Source: an uncultured Erysipelotrichaceae bacterium (GTDB taxonomy: Bacteria > Bacillota_I > Bacilli_A > Erysipelotrichales > Erysipelotrichaceae). From it: a stretch of DNA of 5,648 bases. Position 1 is the first letter of the stretch; each line of letters begins with the position of its first letter. Shown one piece after another: positions 5,203 through 5,648 of this stretch. The stretch lies in assembly GCA_910586285.1 (NCBI GenBank), contig CAJUGR010000116.1, forward strand, positions 1-5,648, given 5' to 3'. Below the pieces are notes generated by a model, which saw nothing but the letters and a program-made list of their open reading frames with translations, made no database searches and was not told the origin of the DNA. The position numbers were made by a program, and so were the translations under genes.

Positions 5203-5274
5203 TTACTTACTTAGCTTGTCAAGCTTGATAATAATGAGCAGTACGACCACAAGAGTTAAAAACTCTGCGTACAT
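5203..5274 (-). CDS. Small hydrophobic peptide, candidate type I toxin
   Basis: The product has 23 residues: MYAEFLTLVVVLLIIIK followed by LDKLSK. A single hydrophobic segment (about 5-16) leads to a C-terminal tail with three lysines, the form of type I toxins such as Fst, TxpA and the putative holin-like toxins, which insert in the membrane and depolarise it. It lacks the Pro and Trp residues characteristic of Fst, so I do not place it in that family. The nearest purine-rich site (GAAAGGAAG, 5287-5295) leaves 12-14 nt before ATG, longer than ideal, and the ATG is inside a palindrome, so translation is expected to be low. A TGA in frame 30 nt upstream rules out an earlier start. The call rests on composition plus the surrounding antisense architecture. 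It would kill or stall cells that lose the module. Confidence 0.7.
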   Translation of the reverse strand: MYAEFLTLVVVLLIIIKLDKLSK

Positions 5275-5286
5275 ACAGCTGTATGT
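5271..5286 (-). promoter_or_regulatory. Palindrome enclosing the toxin start codon
   Basis: ACATACAGCTGTATGT is a perfect 16-nt palindrome. In the mRNA it can fold on itself, hiding the AUG (5272-5274), with the purine-rich ribosome site immediately 5' of it. Start-codon occlusion of this kind would keep the toxin silent until the structure is opened. Confidence 0.6.
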
Positions 5287-5318
5287 CTTCCTTTCTGCCC
5301 ATCACCCATTCACCCACT

Positions 5319-5405
5319 TCATCCGGCTTTTTCAAACCAACAAGTAATGATGAGCCTTGAATTAACCGCCATGTTAAACCTTTCGGTGGTGTTAAGAGGT
5401 CGCAT
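5319..5405 (-). CDS. 28-codon leader ORF in the toxin mRNA
   Basis: The ORF runs from ATG 5405 to TGA and encodes MRPLNTTERFNMAV, then NSRLIITCWFEKAG. A perfect AGGAGG (5414-5419) stands 8 nt before the ATG, far better than the site of the toxin. It ends 44 nt before the toxin start, and repeat DR2, the presumed target of the antitoxin RNA, lies within it. The peptide is not hydrophobic and I recognise no family. Ribosomes on it could hinder antisense pairing or remodel the toxin start region, so its translation may matter more than its product. Alternatively the site is a ribosome standby and the peptide is meaningless. Confidence 0.5.
   Translation of the reverse strand: MRPLNTTERFNMAVNSRLIITCWFEKAG
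5335..5356 (+). repeat. Direct repeat DR2 (in the toxin mRNA leader)
   Basis: This is the second copy of the 22-bp repeat at 5122-5143, same orientation, 20 of 22 identical. Because RNA I is read from the other strand, its copy is complementary to the repeat in RNA II: 20 Watson-Crick pairs, one G-U and one mismatch. Confidence 0.92.
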
Positions 5406-5425
5406 TATCCGATCCTCCTGTTACC

Positions 5426-5454
5426 ATTATACTACGATTATAAAATAGTTGAAA
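5426..5454 (-). promoter_or_regulatory. Promoter of the toxin mRNA
   Basis: On the minus strand TATAAT (5426-5431) stands 17 bp after a weak -35, TTTCAA (5449-5454). A second TATAAT (5437-5442) lies 11 bp upstream without a good -35. The start is predicted at 5419-5430, so the AGGAGG site is close to the 5' end of the RNA. Confidence 0.6.
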
Positions 5455-5487
5455 TGAATCTCATTAAATAGGTGCAGCTTATTAATA

Positions 5488-5648
5488 TTACGATTTAAAA
5501 TATTTCGCCCCTTCTTTGATCCTCTCCTCATCCAGCTCATTGGCATTGATAAACTCACGATAAACATATTCGACCATTTTCGTATTCTTGTGTCCAAGAA
5601 AACGCGCAACATCCTCCATTGGCATCCCCTTTTCAAGCAACATTGTAC
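5488..5648 (-). CDS. int: Tyrosine recombinase (integrase), C-terminal end only
   Basis: Only the last 52 codons are inside the window; the rest lies to the right. The segment reads LLEKGMPMEDVARFLGHKNT, then KMVEYVYREF and a charged tail ending AKYFKS. This is the C-terminal signature of phage/ICE integrases: a helix, LGH with the conserved His of the catalytic set, and the nucleophilic tyrosine about ten residues later (the second Tyr of YVY by spacing). It catalyses site-specific recombination between attP and attB, here most likely at the tRNA 3' end about 610 bp downstream. It stops 34 bp before the -35 of the toxin promoter and reads the same way, so read-through into the toxin mRNA is possible. 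Confidence 0.88.
   Translation of the reverse strand, partial: TMLLEKGMPMEDVARFLGHKNTKMVEYVYREFINANELDEERIKEGAKYFKS

Larger units (their letters stand above)
5148..5421 (-). other. Toxin mRNA (RNA I-like)
   Basis: This is the predicted transcript, about 270 nt, from the promoter at 5426-5454 to the shared terminator. It contains in order a strong AGGAGG site, a 28-codon leader ORF, the complement of repeat DR2, a G-rich stretch with three GGGTG units (about 5297-5316), a 16-nt palindrome holding the toxin start, the toxin ORF and the terminator. The long structured leader ahead of a very short ORF is typical of type I toxin mRNAs, which are translated poorly until processed or freed from antisense RNA. 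Confidence 0.65.
4845..5648. mobile_element. End of an integrated element (tRNA attachment site, TA module, integrase)
   Basis: A tRNA 3' end without the rest of the tRNA (4845-4872), tandem short repeats typical of integrase arm sites (4971-4990), a type I toxin-antitoxin module (5085-5454) and the C-terminus of a tyrosine recombinase (5488 to the edge) lie in order. I infer an integrative element, prophage or ICE, whose body continues to the right. Which cannot be told here. Chromosomal flank lies to the left; the intact, reconstituted tRNA should lie at the far end. Confidence 0.65.

Noticed and set aside
5219..5302. 27-codon minus-strand ORF (MGRKEDIQLY...) overlapping the toxin ORF
   Set aside because: It is a polar peptide in another frame with only a weak GGGTG ahead of it. 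The hydrophobic frame fits the toxin role much better, but this ORF cannot be fully excluded.
5427..5636. 69-codon minus-strand ORF over the integrase end
   Set aside because: It is in a different frame from the integrase; its translation is a frame-shifted reading of LGHKNTKMVEYVY and has no family resemblance.

Overview
The window looks like AT-rich chromosomal DNA of a low-GC Gram-positive bacterium (Bacillota). Shine-Dalgarno sites are strong, promoters carry TATAAT boxes, terminators have T tails, and one surface protein ends in a sortase-type anchor. The style fits Erysipelotrichia or a neighbouring clostridial group, but this is an impression; no rRNA or other marker gene is present.

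Positions 1-4230 are ordinary chromosome with four genes. On the minus strand are a secreted, wall-anchored protein of unknown function (85-1659) with a long structured leader, an eight-helix membrane protein of unknown function made of two similar halves (1938-2933), and a manganese-catalase/CotJC-like ferritin-fold protein that seems to have lost part of its metal site (3043-3717). A FlK-like hotdog thioesterase (3841-4227) is transcribed divergently on the plus strand. Most have their own promoter or terminator.

Positions 4231-4800 hold a decayed IS200/IS605 insertion sequence: one end hairpin and a frameshifted tnpA lacking its N-terminus. At 4845-4872 on the minus strand lies the 3' end of a tRNA gene (T arm, acceptor strand, CCA) followed by its terminator, but the rest of the tRNA is missing. 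Together with the C-terminus of a tyrosine recombinase at the right edge (5488-5648), this marks the boundary of an integrated element that enters at about 4880 and continues beyond the window.

The most interesting part is inside that boundary, at 5085-5454: a compact type I toxin-antitoxin module laid out like the par locus (fst/RNA II) of plasmid pAD1. A leftward mRNA (RNA I) encodes a 23-residue hydrophobic peptide with a basic tail. A convergent RNA of about 63 nt (RNA II) has its own promoter, and both RNAs end at one shared, nearly symmetrical terminator. A 22-bp repeat occurs once near the 5' end of RNA II and once in the RNA I leader, in the same genomic orientation, so the two RNAs are complementary there as well as at the terminator. 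RNA I also has a 28-codon leader ORF with an excellent ribosome binding site overlying the repeat, and the toxin start codon sits in a perfect 16-nt palindrome. The module probably stabilises the integrated element. None of its short genes resembles a protein I can name with certainty; the call rests on architecture.
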